From Bacteroidales bacterium (lineage in GTDB: Bacteria; Bacteroidota; Bacteroidia; Bacteroidales; P3), in NCBI GenBank assembly GCA_017480525.1, contig JAFVAM010000059.1:1-49395 (forward strand): a DNA stretch of 49,395 bases. Reading direction: 5' to 3'. A model generated the notes under the pieces. That model saw only the letters and a program-made list of their open reading frames with translations. It did no database searches and was not told the origin of the DNA. A program made the position numbers and the translations under genes. Position 1 is the stretch's first letter. Each line of letters opens with the position of its first letter. Below, piece after piece: positions 1 to 8,618 of this stretch.

Positions 1-1
1 C

Positions 2-1282
2 CAGACAGCATCCCATCCCAAGCGCATCCACGAGGTCGCCTACAGCGAGACCCGCCGCATCCCCACCCACTGCGGCGAGTTCGACCGCGTCCTTGGCGGA
101 GGCATAGTCCCCGGCAGACTGCTGCTGCTTGGCGGAGAACCCGGCATCGGCAAAAGCACACTCCTGCTCCAGACAGCCCTGGCCATCCACGACCGCAAAC
201 TCCTATATGTCAGGGGAGAAGAAAGCGAGCAGCAAATCAAGATGCGAGCCGACCGCCTGGGCCTCGACCCCACCACGCGGCAGGAAAACAGCATCCCCGC
301 CCCCAACGCGAAGCCGTCGCCGGCGCACCGCGGCGTGGGCGAGGAACTCTATGTCGTGTCCGAAACCGTCACACAGCGCATCTTCGAGCATGTGGATGCC
401 CTCCAGCCCGACCTCCTCATCGTCGATTCCATCCAGACCGTCACCACCGAGGCCGTCGACTCCCCCGCGGGCAGCGTCAGCCAAATCCGCCAGTGCACCA
501 CCGAGTTCCAGCACTATGCCAAAACCTCCGGCGTACCCGTGCTTCTCATCGGCCACATCACCAAGGACGGCACACTTGCCGGACCCAAAGTGATGGAGCA
601 TATCGTCGACGCCGTACTCCAGTTCGAAGGCGACCGCAACTACGGCTACCGCCTCCTCCGTGCACTGAAAAACCGCTTCGGCTCCACCGCCGAAATCGGC
701 ATCTTCGAAATGCTCGGCACCGGACTGCGCGAAGTGGCGAACCCCAGCGAATTCCTCCTTGGCCAGCGCGACGAGACCCTCAGCGGCGCCGCCGTGGCCG
801 CCACGCTCGAAGGCGCGCGCCCCATGTTCGTCGAAGTGCAGAGCCTCGTCTCCAGCGCCGTATACGGCACCCCCCAACGCAACTCCAACGGCTTCGACAT
901 GCGACGACTGTCGATGCTGCTGGCCGTGCTTGAAAAACGGTGCGGCTTCAAACTCGGCGCCAAAGACGTCTTCCTCAACCTCGCCGGCGGCCTGCGCGTC
1001 AGCGACCCCGCCCTCGACCTCGCCGTCGCATGCTCCATCCTCAGCTCCAACGTCGACATCCCCATCCCCCCACGCATAGCCTTCGCCGCCGAACTGGGCC
1101 TCAGCGGCGAGGTGCGCCCCGTGGCACGTGTGGAACAGCGCGTGTCCGAAGCCGACCGCCTGGGCTTCGAAAAAATCTTCATCTCGAAATACAACTCGCG
1201 CGAGATCGACGCGCGGCGCTTCAAGCTCCAAATCGTCCCCGTGAGCGTCATCGAGGAAGCCTTCCGCGCCCTTTTCGCATAA
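2..1282 (+). CDS. radA: DNA repair protein RadA, 5' truncated by window edge
   Basis: RadA (Sms) is a RecA-like ATPase with a Lon-type C-terminal domain that helps process recombination intermediates and drives branch migration. The frame is open from the first bases, so the start and the N-terminal zinc finger lie outside the window. Visible are the Walker A GGEPGIGKST (about nt 134-163), the RGEESEQQIKMRADRLG segment (the family usually has SGEES), the Walker B region LLIVDSIQTV and the RadA-specific KNRFG motif near nt 668. The C-terminal third is the P-domain related to Lon. About 25 residues rich in Pro, Ala and Asn (nt 283-345) interrupt the usually short link before the ELYVVSET segment; see findings. 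The gene ends at TAA and is followed by a strong terminator. Identity is certain; the effect of the insert is unknown. Confidence 0.96.
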   Translation, partial: QTASHPKRIHEVAYSETRRIPTHCGEFDRVLGGGIVPGRLLLLGGEPGIGKSTLLLQTALAIHDRKLLYVRGEESEQQIKMRADRLGLDPTTRQENSIPAPNAKPSPAHRGVGEELYVVSETVTQRIFEHVDALQPDLLIVDSIQTVTTEAVDSPAGSVSQIRQCTTEFQHYAKTSGVPVLLIGHITKDGTLAGPKVMEHIVDAVLQFEGDRNYGYRLLRALKNRFGSTAEIGIFEMLGTGLREVANPSEFLLGQRDETLSGAAVAATLEGARPMFVEVQSLVSSAVYGTPQRNSNGFDMRRLSMLLAVLEKRCGFKLGAKDVFLNLAGGLRVSDPALDLAVACSILSSNVDIPIPPRIAFAAELGLSGEVRPVARVEQRVSEADRLGFEKIFISKYNSREIDARRFKLQIVPVSVIEEAFRALFA

Positions 1283-1318
1283 AAACCCCAGGCGCACACG
1301 CAACAACCTGACTTACAA

Positions 1319-1364
1319 ACGCTTGCAATCAATTTCCCACAAAGATTGCAAGCGTCATTTTTTT
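1319..1364 (+). terminator. Rho-independent terminator of radA
   Basis: A perfect 12-bp inverted repeat (ACGCTTGCAATC / GATTGCAAGCGT) with a 13-nt loop is followed by a T-rich tract. It lies 36 bp after the radA stop codon. Confidence 0.9.
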
Positions 1365-1384
1365 ACTTTTGCAACCTATTGAAA

Positions 1385-1500
1385 ATCAACACATAGAAAC
1401 CACCATCTTCTTCCCAAGCACCTACCATCCTCCTACCATCCTCCTACCCACCCCTTCGGCGGTAGAAGATGGTAGGGCGATGGCAGGGTGGCGGAGGGGG
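1385..1500 (-). repeat. Dispersed palindromic intergenic element, copy 1
   Basis: Read on the minus strand this carries the same landmarks as the copies near 12.1, 20.8 and 38.6 kb: CTACCATCTTCTACCG, then GGAGGATGGTAGG (twice here), then TTGGGAAGAAGATGGTGG. The outer parts are roughly inverted complements, giving an imperfect palindrome of about 90 bp. It lies in the 428-bp gap between radA and ffh. The rest of that gap (about 1500-1650) is GC-rich and holds no gene I can support. Confidence 0.7.
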
Positions 1501-1675
1501 ATTGGGAGACACTGAAGCGGCAGCCAAAACGCCTGCCCCAGGCGGAGAGAAAAAGCGCCAACCGGGCATCGGCAGGGCCGGCGGAACGACCGGCAAGGGA
1601 GGCGGAGGGAAGGCGGCTCCGCAGGAGTTGTTGAAATATTTTTATAATTTGTTCACGCAAAGCGAGATTTTTTCG

Positions 1676-1683
1676 TATCTTTG
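1676..1683 (+). promoter_or_regulatory. Bacteroidota -7 box upstream of ffh
   Basis: TATCTTTG matches the TAnnTTTG consensus, 27 bp before the ffh ATG. A TTTG lies at 1648-1651, but the 24-bp spacer is longer than the usual 19-21 bp, so only the -7 box is firm. Confidence 0.65.
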
Positions 1684-1710
1684 CACTCGGAAAACAATGC
1701 CGAGTGAAAT

Positions 1711-3030
1711 ATGTTTGAAAACCTTAGTAGCAAGATAGAGAAAGCGTTACACACCCTTCGTGGCAAAGGGTCGATTACAGATATCAATGTGGCGGAAACC
1801 GTCAAGGAAGTGCGCAAGGCCCTTCTCGACGCCGACGTGAGCTACCCGATAGCCAAGGAATTCACCGACAAGGTGAAAGCCGAAGCCCTGGGGCGCAACG
1901 TCATCCAAAGCATCGAACCCAGCCAGTTGATGGTGAAGATTGTCCACGAGAAACTGACGGAACTCATGGGTTCGGCAGCGGTGGACATCAACCTCAAGGG
2001 ACAACCCGCCGTCGTCCTCATCGCAGGTCTTCAAGGTTCGGGAAAAACAACCTTCAGTGCCAAACTCGCCAACTACCTGAAAACAAAAAAAGGGCGCAGC
2101 GTGATGCTGGTGGCGGGCGACATCTACCGTCCGGCGGCCATCAGCCAGCTGCAGACACTCGGCGAGCAGGTGCAGGTACCCGTCTACACGGAAGAAGGCA
2201 ACCGCAACCCTGTGGAAATCGCCAAACATGCCATTAGCGAAGCCAAGAGCAAGGGCCTCAGCGTGGTCATCGTCGACACCGCAGGCCGTCTGGCTGTCGA
2301 CGAGGAGATGATGGACGAGATTGCAGCCCTGAAGCGCGAATTGCAGCCGCAGGAGACGCTCTTCGTGGTGGATTCCATGACGGGACAGGACGCCGTGAAC
2401 ACCGCCAAAGCTTTCAACGAGCGCATCGATTACGACGGCGTGGTGCTCACCAAGCTCGACGGCGACACCCGCGGCGGCGCCGCCCTCACCATCCGCTACA
2501 CGGTGCAGAAACCCATCAAGTTCGTCGGCGTCGGCGAAAAAATGGACGCCCTCGACGTGTTCCACCCCGACCGCATGGCCAACCGCATCCTCGGCATGGG
2601 CGACGTCGTCTCCCTCGTGGAACGCGCCCAGGAGCAATACGACGAAATGGAGGCCCGCAAAATCCAGAAACGCCTCATCCACAACGAATACAACTTCGAG
2701 GACTTCCTTTCGCAGATTGCCCAAATCAAGAAGATGGGTTCCATGAAGGACCTCGTGGGCATGATTCCCGGCATGAGCAAACTCACCAAAGACATCGACA
2801 TCAGCGACGACGCCTTCGTCCCCATCGAGGCCATGATCGGCAGCATGACACCCTACGAGCGCCGCAACCCCTCGTGCCTCAACGGCAGCCGCAAACAACG
2901 CATAGCCGCCGGCAGCGGCCGCAGCATCCAGGAGTTGAACCGCTTCCTCAAGCAGTTCGACGACACGCGCAAGATGATGAAGATGGTGACCAAAAACGGC
3001 GGCAAACTGCCGGTGAGAAAACGCAGATAA
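1711..3030 (+). CDS. ffh: Signal recognition particle GTPase Ffh (SRP54)
   Basis: Ffh binds signal sequences and the SRP RNA and delivers ribosome-nascent chain complexes to FtsY at the membrane by paired GTP hydrolysis. At 439 residues it has the usual length. The N-terminal four-helix N domain is followed by the G domain with GLQGSGKTT (about residue 107), the DTAGRLAVDEEMMDE G3 region and TKLDGDTRGGAAL. The methionine-rich M domain has the RNA-binding segment SMTPYERRNPSCLNGSRKQR followed by IAAGSG, and it ends in a basic tail (PVRKRR). The ATG lies just after a good -7 box. folD follows 69 bp downstream in the same direction, separated by a short stretch in which AATAGGG, CAATGGG and CAACAGG words recur. 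Confidence 0.97.
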   Translation: MFENLSSKIEKALHTLRGKGSITDINVAETVKEVRKALLDADVSYPIAKEFTDKVKAEALGRNVIQSIEPSQLMVKIVHEKLTELMGSAAVDINLKGQPAVVLIAGLQGSGKTTFSAKLANYLKTKKGRSVMLVAGDIYRPAAISQLQTLGEQVQVPVYTEEGNRNPVEIAKHAISEAKSKGLSVVIVDTAGRLAVDEEMMDEIAALKRELQPQETLFVVDSMTGQDAVNTAKAFNERIDYDGVVLTKLDGDTRGGAALTIRYTVQKPIKFVGVGEKMDALDVFHPDRMANRILGMGDVVSLVERAQEQYDEMEARKIQKRLIHNEYNFEDFLSQIAQIKKMGSMKDLVGMIPGMSKLTKDIDISDDAFVPIEAMIGSMTPYERRNPSCLNGSRKQRIAAGSGRSIQELNRFLKQFDDTRKMMKMVTKNGGKLPVRKRR

Positions 3031-3099
3031 TCCTGTTAAAACCAATAGGGCCAATGGGTTCCACAAGCCCAACAGGTTCAATAAACCCTCAATAAACAA

Positions 3100-3978
3100 A
3101 TGCAACAGTATTTAGACGGCAAGGCCATGGCCTTGCAAATCAAAGACGAGATAGCCAATGAGGTTCGTGCGCTGACCCAGCAGGGACACCGCGCACCCCA
3201 TCTGGCCGCAGTAATCGTGGGCGAGGACGGGGCAAGCATGACCTACGTCGCCAACAAAGAGAAGTCGAGCCACGAGGTGGGCTTCACCTCCAGCGTCTAC
3301 CGCATGGACGAGAAGACCTCCGAGAAACAACTGCTGGAAACCATCGACTTCCTCAACAACGACCCCGACATCGACGGCTTCATCGTGCAACTCCCCCTGC
3401 CCAAGCACATCGACGAACAGAAGGTCATCAACGCCATCGCACCCGACAAGGACGTCGATGGTTTCACGCCCGTGAACATCGGCCGCATGGTGCTGGGCGA
3501 AGAGAGTTTCACCCCCGCCACACCCATGGGCATCTGCACCCTCCTCAAACGCTACGGCATCGAAACCTCCGGCAAGCACTGCGTGGTCATCGGTCGCTCG
3601 AACATCGTGGGTACCCCCGTAGCCAACCTTTTGAGCCGCAAAGGTTTCGACTGCACCGTCACCATGTGCCACAGCAAGACGCAGAACCTGCCCGAACTGA
3701 CACGCCAGGCCGACATCCTGGTGGTGGCCATCGGACGGCCGGAATTCGTCACAGCCGACATGGTGAAGGAAGGCGCCGTGGTGGTCGACGTGGGAATCCA
3801 CCGTGTCCCCGATGCCTCGAAGAAAAACGGCTACCGCGTCATCGGCGACGTGAAACACAGCGAGGTGGACGAGAAATGCAGCTGGGTGACACCTGTGCCC
3901 GGCGGCGTGGGCCCGCTGACCATTGTGAGCCTCCTGCAGAACACCCTCCAGGCCTACCATCGCCACGAAAACCGTTGA
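3100..3978 (+). CDS. folD: Methylenetetrahydrofolate dehydrogenase/cyclohydrolase FolD
   Basis: Bifunctional cytosolic enzyme that interconverts 5,10-methylene-THF, 5,10-methenyl-THF and 10-formyl-THF for one-carbon metabolism. Its 292 residues match the family. The catalytic region is seen as MTYVANKEKSSHEVG (Tyr and Lys of the active site), then DGFIVQLPLPKHID, DKDVDGFTPVN, PATPMGI, the NAD(P)-binding VIGRSNIVGTP and the signature TPVPGGVGPLT near the C-terminus. It sits downstream of ffh and ends at a bidirectional terminator shared with the opposing lipoprotein gene. Another one-carbon gene, folA, lies at 10.3 kb in a different operon. Confidence 0.97.
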   Translation: MQQYLDGKAMALQIKDEIANEVRALTQQGHRAPHLAAVIVGEDGASMTYVANKEKSSHEVGFTSSVYRMDEKTSEKQLLETIDFLNNDPDIDGFIVQLPLPKHIDEQKVINAIAPDKDVDGFTPVNIGRMVLGEESFTPATPMGICTLLKRYGIETSGKHCVVIGRSNIVGTPVANLLSRKGFDCTVTMCHSKTQNLPELTRQADILVVAIGRPEFVTADMVKEGAVVVDVGIHRVPDASKKNGYRVIGDVKHSEVDEKCSWVTPVPGGVGPLTIVSLLQNTLQAYHRHENR

Positions 3979-4012
3979 CCGGCAACAGAGCCTCAACGCG
4001 CACACAATGTAA

Positions 4013-4043
4013 AGAAGCCGTCCTCGCGATGAGGACGGCTTCT
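4013..4043. terminator. Bidirectional terminator between folD and the lipoprotein gene
   Basis: A perfect 13-bp inverted repeat (AGAAGCCGTCCTC / GAGGACGGCTTCT) with a 5-nt loop lies between two convergent genes. The plus side is followed by a weak T-rich run. Confidence 0.85.
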
Positions 4044-4069
4044 CTATTGTTGACACTATGGGCGATGGT

Positions 4070-4546
4070 TTACTGTTCGATGATATAGTTGATGGGGGCA
4101 GTGGCCACAATGCGGAATGTCATATCGGGGCAGGTTTCGCGAGTGAGGTTCGGCAGGTAGCCGTCAAGGTCCTGCATGATGAGCGTGAGACGTCCCGGTT
4201 CAAGGTCGAAACGCAGATTTTCACCAACGACACCGGTGGTACCGTCGTCGTAGGGCACCTCCACCGGATAGACATACGGAAGAGGATTCTTGCGGCCGCT
4301 CCTGTCATAGACATAGACACTCACGTTGCCGTCGTAGACCACATGCTCCGAAAGGACATCCCAGTCCACAGGGCAGTAGTAGTAGTTGAGGCCGTCTTCT
4401 GTGCGCCATCCGTCCGAGGCGCCATAGCGCACGGTGACCTCGGCAACACGGGTGCCGCTGCTTTCGATATACACCTCCTTGCTGCAAGAGGTCGACATAA
4501 GGCCCACGGTGGTGGCCAGCATAAGGGTTAAAAGGATTTTCTTCAT
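4070..4546 (-). CDS. Small lipoprotein of unknown function
   Basis: A 158-residue protein with a lipoprotein signal: basic start MKK, a hydrophobic stretch and the lipobox LMSTSC, so Cys21 is the likely acylated residue. The mature part is rich in Tyr, Asp and Val, with alternating patterns that suggest a small beta-rich domain (AEVTVRYGASDGW, NVSVYVYDRSG, LTLIMQDLDGY, TFRIVATAPINYIIEQ). It resembles the many uncharacterised Bacteroidota lipoproteins of this size, but I do not recognise a named family. It is monocistronic, with its own -7 box 29 bp upstream, and converges with folD. Confidence 0.8.
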   Translation of the reverse strand: MKKILLTLMLATTVGLMSTSCSKEVYIESSGTRVAEVTVRYGASDGWRTEDGLNYYYCPVDWDVLSEHVVYDGNVSVYVYDRSGRKNPLPYVYPVEVPYDDGTTGVVGENLRFDLEPGRLTLIMQDLDGYLPNLTRETCPDMTFRIVATAPINYIIEQ

Positions 4547-4575
4547 TATCTTTTCATTTTTTTTGTTTCACGGTG

Positions 4576-4583
4576 CAAAGATA
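4576..4583 (-). promoter_or_regulatory. -7 box for the lipoprotein gene
   Basis: On the minus strand this reads TATCTTTG, matching TAnnTTTG, 29 bp before the ATG. Confidence 0.65.
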
Positions 4584-4822
4584 CACAAAAAAACGGTAGG
4601 AAAAATCTATTTTTTGCATTATTTTTCCAAAAACATACACAACACTGATTTTTAATGCATAACAACAGCAAATAACCTTAATCTCCGCATCAGGCCGGCA
4701 TGGCGTCCGCCCGTGGAAATGTTAAATCCGGCCTTGCCCGGAAAAAAAATCACCGACGATGTAACATTTTCAATTTTTCTGCGTTATTGAAATAAAATCG
4801 GTGTTATTAATATAGGTGTAGT

Positions 4823-5683
4823 ATGAGACAATTAAAAATTACCCATTCGATTACCAACCGCGACATCAAGTCGTTGGACAAATACCTGCAGGACATCTGC
4901 AGCGAGGAGCTCCTGACCCCCGAGCAAGAGGTGCAGCTGGCTCAACGCATCAAGCAGGGCGATCAGGCCGCACTGGAGCGCCTGACCAAGGCCAACCTGA
5001 GGTTTGTGGTGTCGGTGGCTAAGCAGTATCAGAACCAGGGCCTCTCTCTGCCCGACCTCATCAACGAGGGCAATGTGGGTCTCATCAAAGCCGCCAAGCG
5101 TTTCGACGAGACCCGCGGCTTCAAGTTCATCTCCTACGCCGTGTGGTGGATTCGCCAGAGCATTCTTCAGGCCATCGCCGAGAACAGCCGCATCGTACGC
5201 CTGCCCAGCAACCAGCTTGGCGCTCTCAACAAGATTACGAAAGAGATTGCCCGTCTGGAGCAGCAACTGGAACGTCCGCCTTCAGAGGAGGAACTGGCTG
5301 AAATGCTCGACATCCCCGAGGACAAAATCAAAGCCATCATGGCCATCCGCGGCCGCCACGTGAGCATCGACGCCCCTCTGGCCAGCGACGAGGACGTGAA
5401 CTTCGTCGACGTGCTCCCCAACGAGGACACACCCCCGACCGACAGCAAACTGATGCAGGAAAGCCTCTCGCAGGAAATAGAGCGCTCGCTCTCCACACTC
5501 ACCGAATATGAACGCGAGGTCATCAAGATGTATTTCGGCATAGGTATGCCCCACCCCTTAAGCCTCGACGAGATCGCCATGAAGTTCAACCTCACCCGTG
5601 AACGCGTGCGCCAAATCAAGGAGAAAGGTATCAAGCGCCTCAAAACCAGTAGCAAGAGCAAGCATCTGAAAGCCTATTTGTAG
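4823..5683 (+). CDS. rpoD: Primary RNA polymerase sigma factor (RpoD/SigA)
   Basis: Housekeeping sigma-70 factor that directs RNA polymerase to promoters. At 286 residues it has the short form typical of Bacteroidota, without the long region 1.1 of Proteobacteria. It opens with [14 protein letters not shown] and region 1.2 ([20 protein letters not shown]). Region 2 holds [40 protein letters not shown] and [11 protein letters not shown]. Region 3 follows, then region 4 with the helix-turn-helix [20 protein letters not shown]. It stops at TAG. The 276-bp upstream gap contains the opposing lipoprotein promoter and a GGCCGG/CCGGCC inverted repeat near 4692-4734, but no clear TAnnTTTG. rsmG follows 22 bp downstream, so the two are probably co-transcribed. 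Confidence 0.97.
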   Translation: MRQLKITHSITNRDIKSLDKYLQDICSEELLTPEQEVQLAQRIKQGDQAALERLTKANLRFVVSVAKQYQNQGLSLPDLINEGNVGLIKAAKRFDETRGFKFISYAVWWIRQSILQAIAENSRIVRLPSNQLGALNKITKEIARLEQQLERPPSEEELAEMLDIPEDKIKAIMAIRGRHVSIDAPLASDEDVNFVDVLPNEDTPPTDSKLMQESLSQEIERSLSTLTEYEREVIKMYFGIGMPHPLSLDEIAMKFNLTRERVRQIKEKGIKRLKTSSKSKHLKAYL

Positions 5684-5705
5684 AAGCACAGAACCATTGG
5701 ATTAA

Positions 5706-6326
5706 GTGGACCGAATCACAAAATACTTCCCGGAACTGACGGAGCGGCAAAAAGAACAGTTTGCCGCTCTGTTGCCCTTGTACGAAGAATGGAACGCGCA
5801 AATCAACGTCATCTCGCGCAAGGACATGGACAATTTCTACGAGCACCACGTGCTCCACTCGCTGGCCATCGCCAAAGCGATGCCTTTTGCCTCTATGACC
5901 GAGGTACTCGACGTGGGTACCGGCGGCGGCTTCCCGGGAGTGCCGCTGGCCATCATGTTCCCCGATGCCCGCTTCACGCTCATCGACTCCATCGGAAAGA
6001 AAATCAAGGTGGTGAACGACGTCATCGACCGTCTGGCTCTCTCCAACACCAAGGCCATGCAAATCCGAGCCGAAGCGCTGGACGGCGAATTTGACTTCGT
6101 CGTCTCCCGTGCTGTTACCACGCTGGGAGAATTCGTGCCGTGGGTGAAAAAGAAGATTTCCAAGACACAATACAACAAGTTGCGCAACGGCATCTTTTAC
6201 CTCAAGGGAGGCGACCTCACCAACGAACTTTTCACCTTCCGCCACAAAGTGAAGACTTGGGACATCAACGAGTGGTTCGAGGGAGAATGGTTTGAAACGA
6301 AAAAAGTCATCTACCTGCCGCTGTAG
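5706..6326 (+). CDS. rsmG: 16S rRNA (guanine527-N7)-methyltransferase RsmG
   Basis: SAM-dependent enzyme that methylates G527 of 16S rRNA; also called GidB. The 206-residue protein has the family start (ITKYFPELTERQKEQFAAL), YEEWNAQINVISRKD, HHVLHSLAIAK, the SAM-binding glycine loop LDVGTGGGFPGVPLAI, then LIDSIGKKIKVVNDV and VVSRAVTTLGEFVPW. The start is GTG: an in-frame TAA lies directly upstream (5703-5705), and the reading from GTG aligns with the usual family N-terminus, so no ATG alternative is needed. It lies behind rpoD and ends at a strong terminator. Confidence 0.96.
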   Translation: MDRITKYFPELTERQKEQFAALLPLYEEWNAQINVISRKDMDNFYEHHVLHSLAIAKAMPFASMTEVLDVGTGGGFPGVPLAIMFPDARFTLIDSIGKKIKVVNDVIDRLALSNTKAMQIRAEALDGEFDFVVSRAVTTLGEFVPWVKKKISKTQYNKLRNGIFYLKGGDLTNELFTFRHKVKTWDINEWFEGEWFETKKVIYLPL

Positions 6327-6366
6327 CTGTTGGCATAAGGCCAAATGTTCAAGTTCAGTCAAAAAA

Positions 6367-6400
6367 AAGCCTGTCCGAAATGACAGGCCTTATTTTTTTT
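6367..6400 (+). terminator. Rho-independent terminator of rpoD-rsmG
   Basis: A GCCTGTC / GACAGGC stem with a 6-nt loop is flanked by A8 upstream and a T-rich tract downstream, so it could act in both directions. The minus-strand mannosidase gene also ends nearby, at 6471. Confidence 0.9.
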
Positions 6401-6470
6401 GACATGAGTCTGTATGGATGAAGCTGTCCTTGCCGACGCGATAGCCTTTTGATGTGTCGAGCGCGCTTGT

Positions 6471-8558
6471 TTACCTTTGGTTATATAAGTATATCTCGTT
6501 GAGGGTCTTGACCTTTATCTTCACGTTGCTGACATCGGCCTTGGGGTCGGCGGGGATGAAGCGGGTGCAAACATTCTGTCCGGCGCGGAGGTCGACGAAG
6601 TTGCTGGTGAAGTGGCCGTTGATGTGGGGCACGGTCTCTATGTACAGGTCGAAGAGATCGGACTCCGCTTTGACAGTCACAACGAGGGAGCCGTCCCTAT
6701 CCCACCGCCGGCTCAACTGGTATCTGGGTTCGTCGTAGTGGCGGTTCTTCGGGTAGACGCTGTAGTACTCCTCCCAGTATTTCAGCTGATTTTCTAAATC
6801 GGGCTGACCGGGGAGTGCGTACAGCGCCTTCGCGCGGTAATGCAGAGCCTTCCAGTTGCCGTAGTAGTCTATTGACGACCACGAAGCCACGGGCCAGCAG
6901 TCGTTGAGTTGCCAGTAGAGGGTGCCGTCGCAGCGTGGGTCGGCGAGGTGGCAGAAGATGCCGTAGCCTGTACCCCAGGCCTGAAGCAGTTGGGAGACGT
7001 AGCAGAAATTCTCCAGCGAAAGGCTCTTGCTGTCGAAGCCGTAGTATTGCCGCATGGCCTTGTCGATAATCTGCAGGCCGCGGCCGTGCTTCTGGTGGCT
7101 GCGAAGGGTGGGTGATCCGATGTCGAGCTGGTCCTCCGGACAGAATTGGCGGATGGTTGACAGCATGGGGTAGCTCTGGAAGCCGTACTCGCTCATGAAG
7201 CGTCCTGTCTTCTCTTTGTAGACCTCGAACGGCAGCTCACCCCACCATACACCCCAGTAGTGGCTGTCGCCGTGGGTGGTGCATTCGGGGTGGCCCCAAC
7301 CGTAGAGGGGCGAGGTGGTGATGTAGGGGCGGCCGTAGGGATCGCAGTCCTTCACCGCTTGCGCCAAAATACTGTTTGAACCAACGTTACTGGATGTACC
7401 GGGATAGCCGAAGATGGTGTCCATGGCTTTCTCCAGTCGGGCGCGCTGATCGGGCGTCCAATGGTAGACGTCCTGCCAGCCCCAGTCTTCCCAGCCGTTC
7501 TTCACCTCGTTGTTGCCACACCACAGGACTACACAGGGATGCTTGGCAATCCGCGCAACGTTCTGATAGGCCTCCTCGCGAATGCTTGCCAGCATCTCGG
7601 GGTCGTCGGGGTAGAGCATAGTGGAGAAGTCGAAGTCCTGCCATACCATGAGGCCCAGTGAGTCGCAGAGGTCGTAGAAGCAGTCGTGTTCGTAGATACC
7701 GCCGCCCCAAACGCGCAGCATGTTGAAGCCAGCATCCTTGGCAGACGTGAGCAGCAGGCGGTAGCGGTCTCTATTGGCCTTGTCGTCCACGGGGAAGCTG
7801 TGGACGGGTATCCAGTTGGCTCCCTTGACGAAAATGGGCTTGCCGTCGCGGAAGAATGTGAAACTTTGCCCGAGGGAGTCCGGCTCCTGACGGAACTCGA
7901 TGCTGGCCGGACTGCTTTTTCTTGTGGAACAATCTGTACTGTTTCTTTTAGCGGTGACGTATACAGGCTTCCATATCCCGCAGGTTGGCAGTTTTGGACC
8001 CCAGTCCCAGCCCTGCTGATAGGGCGCGAGGCGGGAGAACGCGCGGCGGTCGGGCAGCGTGATACCGTAGCGACAACTCTTCAAGTATATCCCTCTGCAC
8101 CAGTCGTTTTCCTCCAACGGAAGGAATGTCACCTTGATGCGGACGCTGTCGCCCAATGGCAGAAATTCCAGAACGTTGGAGATGAACATGTTGTCATAGA
8201 AGTGTTGGCAGTGTCCGTAGCGTCCGTCGATGTCGATTTCGCAGGGGCCTGCCAATCCCTCTGCTATCAGCCACAAGGTGTCGCCTTCGGGCAGCGATTG
8301 GCGAGGCACTGTGGTTTGGTAGATCCACCTCCGTTCGTCGTATACCCACTGCACCGAATCCTCGTTGGTGCCGTAATACGGGTCAGGAATCAGCCCGTTG
8401 GCCACCAGGTCGGTATGTATAAACCCCGGCACCGTGGCGGGGTACCACTTGCCGTTGTATTCAAACTGCCACCCGGTCAGTTCCACCGTGTCCGGCATCG
8501 TCGAGCAAGCCGCCAGAAGAAGCGGCAAAATAGAAATCCATATTTTTCTCAATTTCAC
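6471..8558 (-). CDS. GH2 beta-mannosidase-like lipoprotein lacking the second beta-sandwich domain
   Basis: A 695-residue glycoside hydrolase family 2 protein of the beta-mannosidase type, expected to release terminal beta-mannose from glycans at the cell envelope. A lipoprotein signal (LLLAACS) precedes a jelly-roll sugar-binding domain ending near GIWKPVYV (about residue 203). The TIM barrel starts at KPIFVKGANWIP (about residue 237). The acid/base is Glu351 in WCGNNEVKNGW and the nucleophile Glu457 in FMSEYGFQSYP, so both catalytic residues are present. Only about 33 residues, rich in Ser, Arg and Lys, lie where GH2 enzymes carry an immunoglobulin-like domain of roughly 100 residues. The start is GTG. 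It is the last gene of the hydF-folA-cinA-DUF486 run, 60 bp after its neighbour. Substrate is inferred from family only. Confidence 0.9.
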   Translation of the reverse strand: MKLRKIWISILPLLLAACSTMPDTVELTGWQFEYNGKWYPATVPGFIHTDLVANGLIPDPYYGTNEDSVQWVYDERRWIYQTTVPRQSLPEGDTLWLIAEGLAGPCEIDIDGRYGHCQHFYDNMFISNVLEFLPLGDSVRIKVTFLPLEENDWCRGIYLKSCRYGITLPDRRAFSRLAPYQQGWDWGPKLPTCGIWKPVYVTAKRNSTDCSTRKSSPASIEFRQEPDSLGQSFTFFRDGKPIFVKGANWIPVHSFPVDDKANRDRYRLLLTSAKDAGFNMLRVWGGGIYEHDCFYDLCDSLGLMVWQDFDFSTMLYPDDPEMLASIREEAYQNVARIAKHPCVVLWCGNNEVKNGWEDWGWQDVYHWTPDQRARLEKAMDTIFGYPGTSSNVGSNSILAQAVKDCDPYGRPYITTSPLYGWGHPECTTHGDSHYWGVWWGELPFEVYKEKTGRFMSEYGFQSYPMLSTIRQFCPEDQLDIGSPTLRSHQKHGRGLQIIDKAMRQYYGFDSKSLSLENFCYVSQLLQAWGTGYGIFCHLADPRCDGTLYWQLNDCWPVASWSSIDYYGNWKALHYRAKALYALPGQPDLENQLKYWEEYYSVYPKNRHYDEPRYQLSRRWDRDGSLVVTVKAESDLFDLYIETVPHINGHFTSNFVDLRAGQNVCTRFIPADPKADVSNVKIKVKTLNEIYLYNQR

Positions 8559-8618
8559 TATACCGTTTCCCCTTCTGTTTTATATGTGCGTTATTATCTG
8601 GTTGCTCACCGTGTCCTG

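Noticed and set aside
1364..1371. TACTTTTG, a -7-like box on the plus strand
   Set aside because: It overlaps the T tract of the radA terminator, has no TTTG at the right distance and is followed only by the repeat; a closer box serves ffh.
1433..1660. 75-codon minus-strand frame between radA and ffh
   Set aside because: It lies across the dispersed repeat, has no promoter or family resemblance, and is low-complexity Ser/Pro/Arg-rich.
4692..4734. GGCCGG/CCGGCC inverted repeat in the rpoD leader as a riboswitch
   Set aside because: Only a short stem with a long loop; no known riboswitch core is recognisable.
6369..6391. Possible small regulatory RNA hairpin after rsmG
   Set aside because: A simple stem with a T tract right after a stop codon is fully explained as a terminator.
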